From an uncultured Bacteroidales bacterium (GTDB taxonomy: Bacteria; Bacteroidota; Bacteroidia; Bacteroidales; Bacteroidaceae): a stretch of 64,000 bases of DNA. Under the pieces are notes generated by a model. That model saw only the letters and a program-made list of their open reading frames with translations. It was not told where the DNA came from and ran no database searches. The stretch's first letter is position 1; every line of letters starts with the position of its first letter. Shown here piece after piece: positions 63,799 to 64,000 of the stretch. The DNA lies in contig CACZJU010000014.1 of NCBI GenBank assembly GCA_902781515.1, positions 61,009 through 125,008 on the forward strand, given 5' to 3'. A program made the translations under genes and the position numbers.

Positions 63799-63823
63799 GT
63801 AAAAATATCAGCGATATTTTTAC
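63799..63823 (+). other. Perfect hairpin just upstream of 16S
   Basis: GTAAAAATATC-AGC-GATATTTTTAC: 11-bp arms and a 3-nt loop, ending at the expected 16S 5' end. Confidence 0.85.
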
Positions 63824-64000
63824 AATGAAGAGTTTGATCCTGGCTCAGGATGAACGCTAGCTACAGGCTTAACACATGCAAGTCGAGGGGCAGCGAGAAG
63901 GAAGCTTGCTTTCTTTGTCGGCGACCGGCGCACGGGTGCGTAACGCGTATCCAATCTACCCTATTCTCAGGGATAGCCTTGCGAAAGTAAGATTAATACC
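63824..64000 (+). rRNA. 16S ribosomal RNA, 5' end (continues beyond window)
   Basis: AATGAAGAGTTTGATCCTGG begins the conserved 16S 5' region, followed by CTCAGGATGAACGCTAGCTA and CAGGCTTAACACATGCAAGT as in Bacteroidales. The V1 region (GAGGGGCAGCGAGAAGGAAG) fits Prevotella-type sequences. The exact 5' end is placed within a few bases of 63824. Only about 177 bases are present. Confidence 0.97.

Larger units (their letters stand above)
63411..63823. other. Divergent regulatory region and rRNA leader
   Basis: No gene. It holds the CGCGCG/AT block (63447-63480), the sppA promoter, the rRNA promoter (63561-63592), a leader with a copy of the dispersed hairpin repeat (63740-63790), and a perfect hairpin (63799-63823) next to the 16S start. 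Confidence 0.8.

Overview
The window looks like chromosomal DNA of a Bacteroidales bacterium close to Prevotella/Segatella. The evidence is a 16S rRNA gene starting at about 63824 with Prevotella/Bacteroides-type variable sequence, Bacteroidota promoters (TTTG, 20 nt, TAnnTTTG) in front of many genes, a type IX secretion (T9SS) PorZ protein, a large secreted adhesin-like protein with a Prevotella-type C-terminus, and Bacteroidota-restricted families (DUF4292, DUF5683, THUMP-like methyltransferase, TIGR04258-like four-helix protein). Most of it is core genome; no phage, transposase, CRISPR array or tRNA was seen.

Layout. 1-9391 (+): leuS 3' end, two tandem YitT transporters, an rdgB-porZ fused frame, aroQ, an O-methyltransferase, rbfA, a LolC/E-like permease and an orphan anaerobic sulfatase-maturase-like radical SAM enzyme. 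9388-10587 (-): THUMP-like methyltransferase. 10588-12775: repeat-rich accessory region with palindrome arrays, a small antitoxin-like gene, gene scraps and a four-helix-bundle protein. 12776-17209 (+): a 1396-residue secreted multidomain protein and a small acidic protein. 17301-24142: dgt (-), then dut, TPR, DUF4292, EnvC-like (+) and an ArgE/DapE-type deacetylase (-). 24286-32009 (+): acyl-CoA ligase, prfB, a 47-residue membrane protein, CYTH protein, a VanZ-like protein (-), two tandem Na+-dependent transporters and a helix-hairpin-helix protein. 32209-37039 (-): macroglobulin-like secreted protein, lpxB, surE. 37207-43172 (+): parA, parB, DUF5683, mltD-like, rsh. 43271-46361: merR (-) and alaS (+). 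46423-53653: surface-glycan block with four GT2-type transferases, a Branch-type GT14, an acyltransferase, a GT11 fucosyltransferase and an LPS-kinase-like protein. 53789-58448: a membrane protein and two related secreted proteins of unknown function. 58557-63410 (-): thiL, purine nucleoside phosphorylase, lpxK, sppA. 63561 to the end (+): rRNA promoter, leader and 16S.

Several groups share one physiological theme: envelope building (LolC/E-like, EnvC-like, MltD-like, LpxB, LpxK, LPS kinase, glycan block, PorZ), nucleotide-pool hygiene (RdgB, dGTPase, dUTPase, PNP) and translation/stress (LeuS, AlaS, RF2, RbfA, Rsh).

The least ordinary material is (i) the two secreted proteins at 54628-58448, which share an N-terminal domain and a GHxHEY plus CxxC tail module, one copy sitting between about 95-bp direct repeats that include the 3' end of thiL; (ii) a dispersed hairpin repeat shared by the 16S leader and three intergenic sites; (iii) short-period tandem repeats in most gaps, some of which have entered coding sequence in frame; (iv) palindrome arrays with 21-22 nt period; and (v) the RdgB-PorZ frame with an internal signal peptide. 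All calls rest on reading the sequence and on knowledge of the families; no database search was possible.
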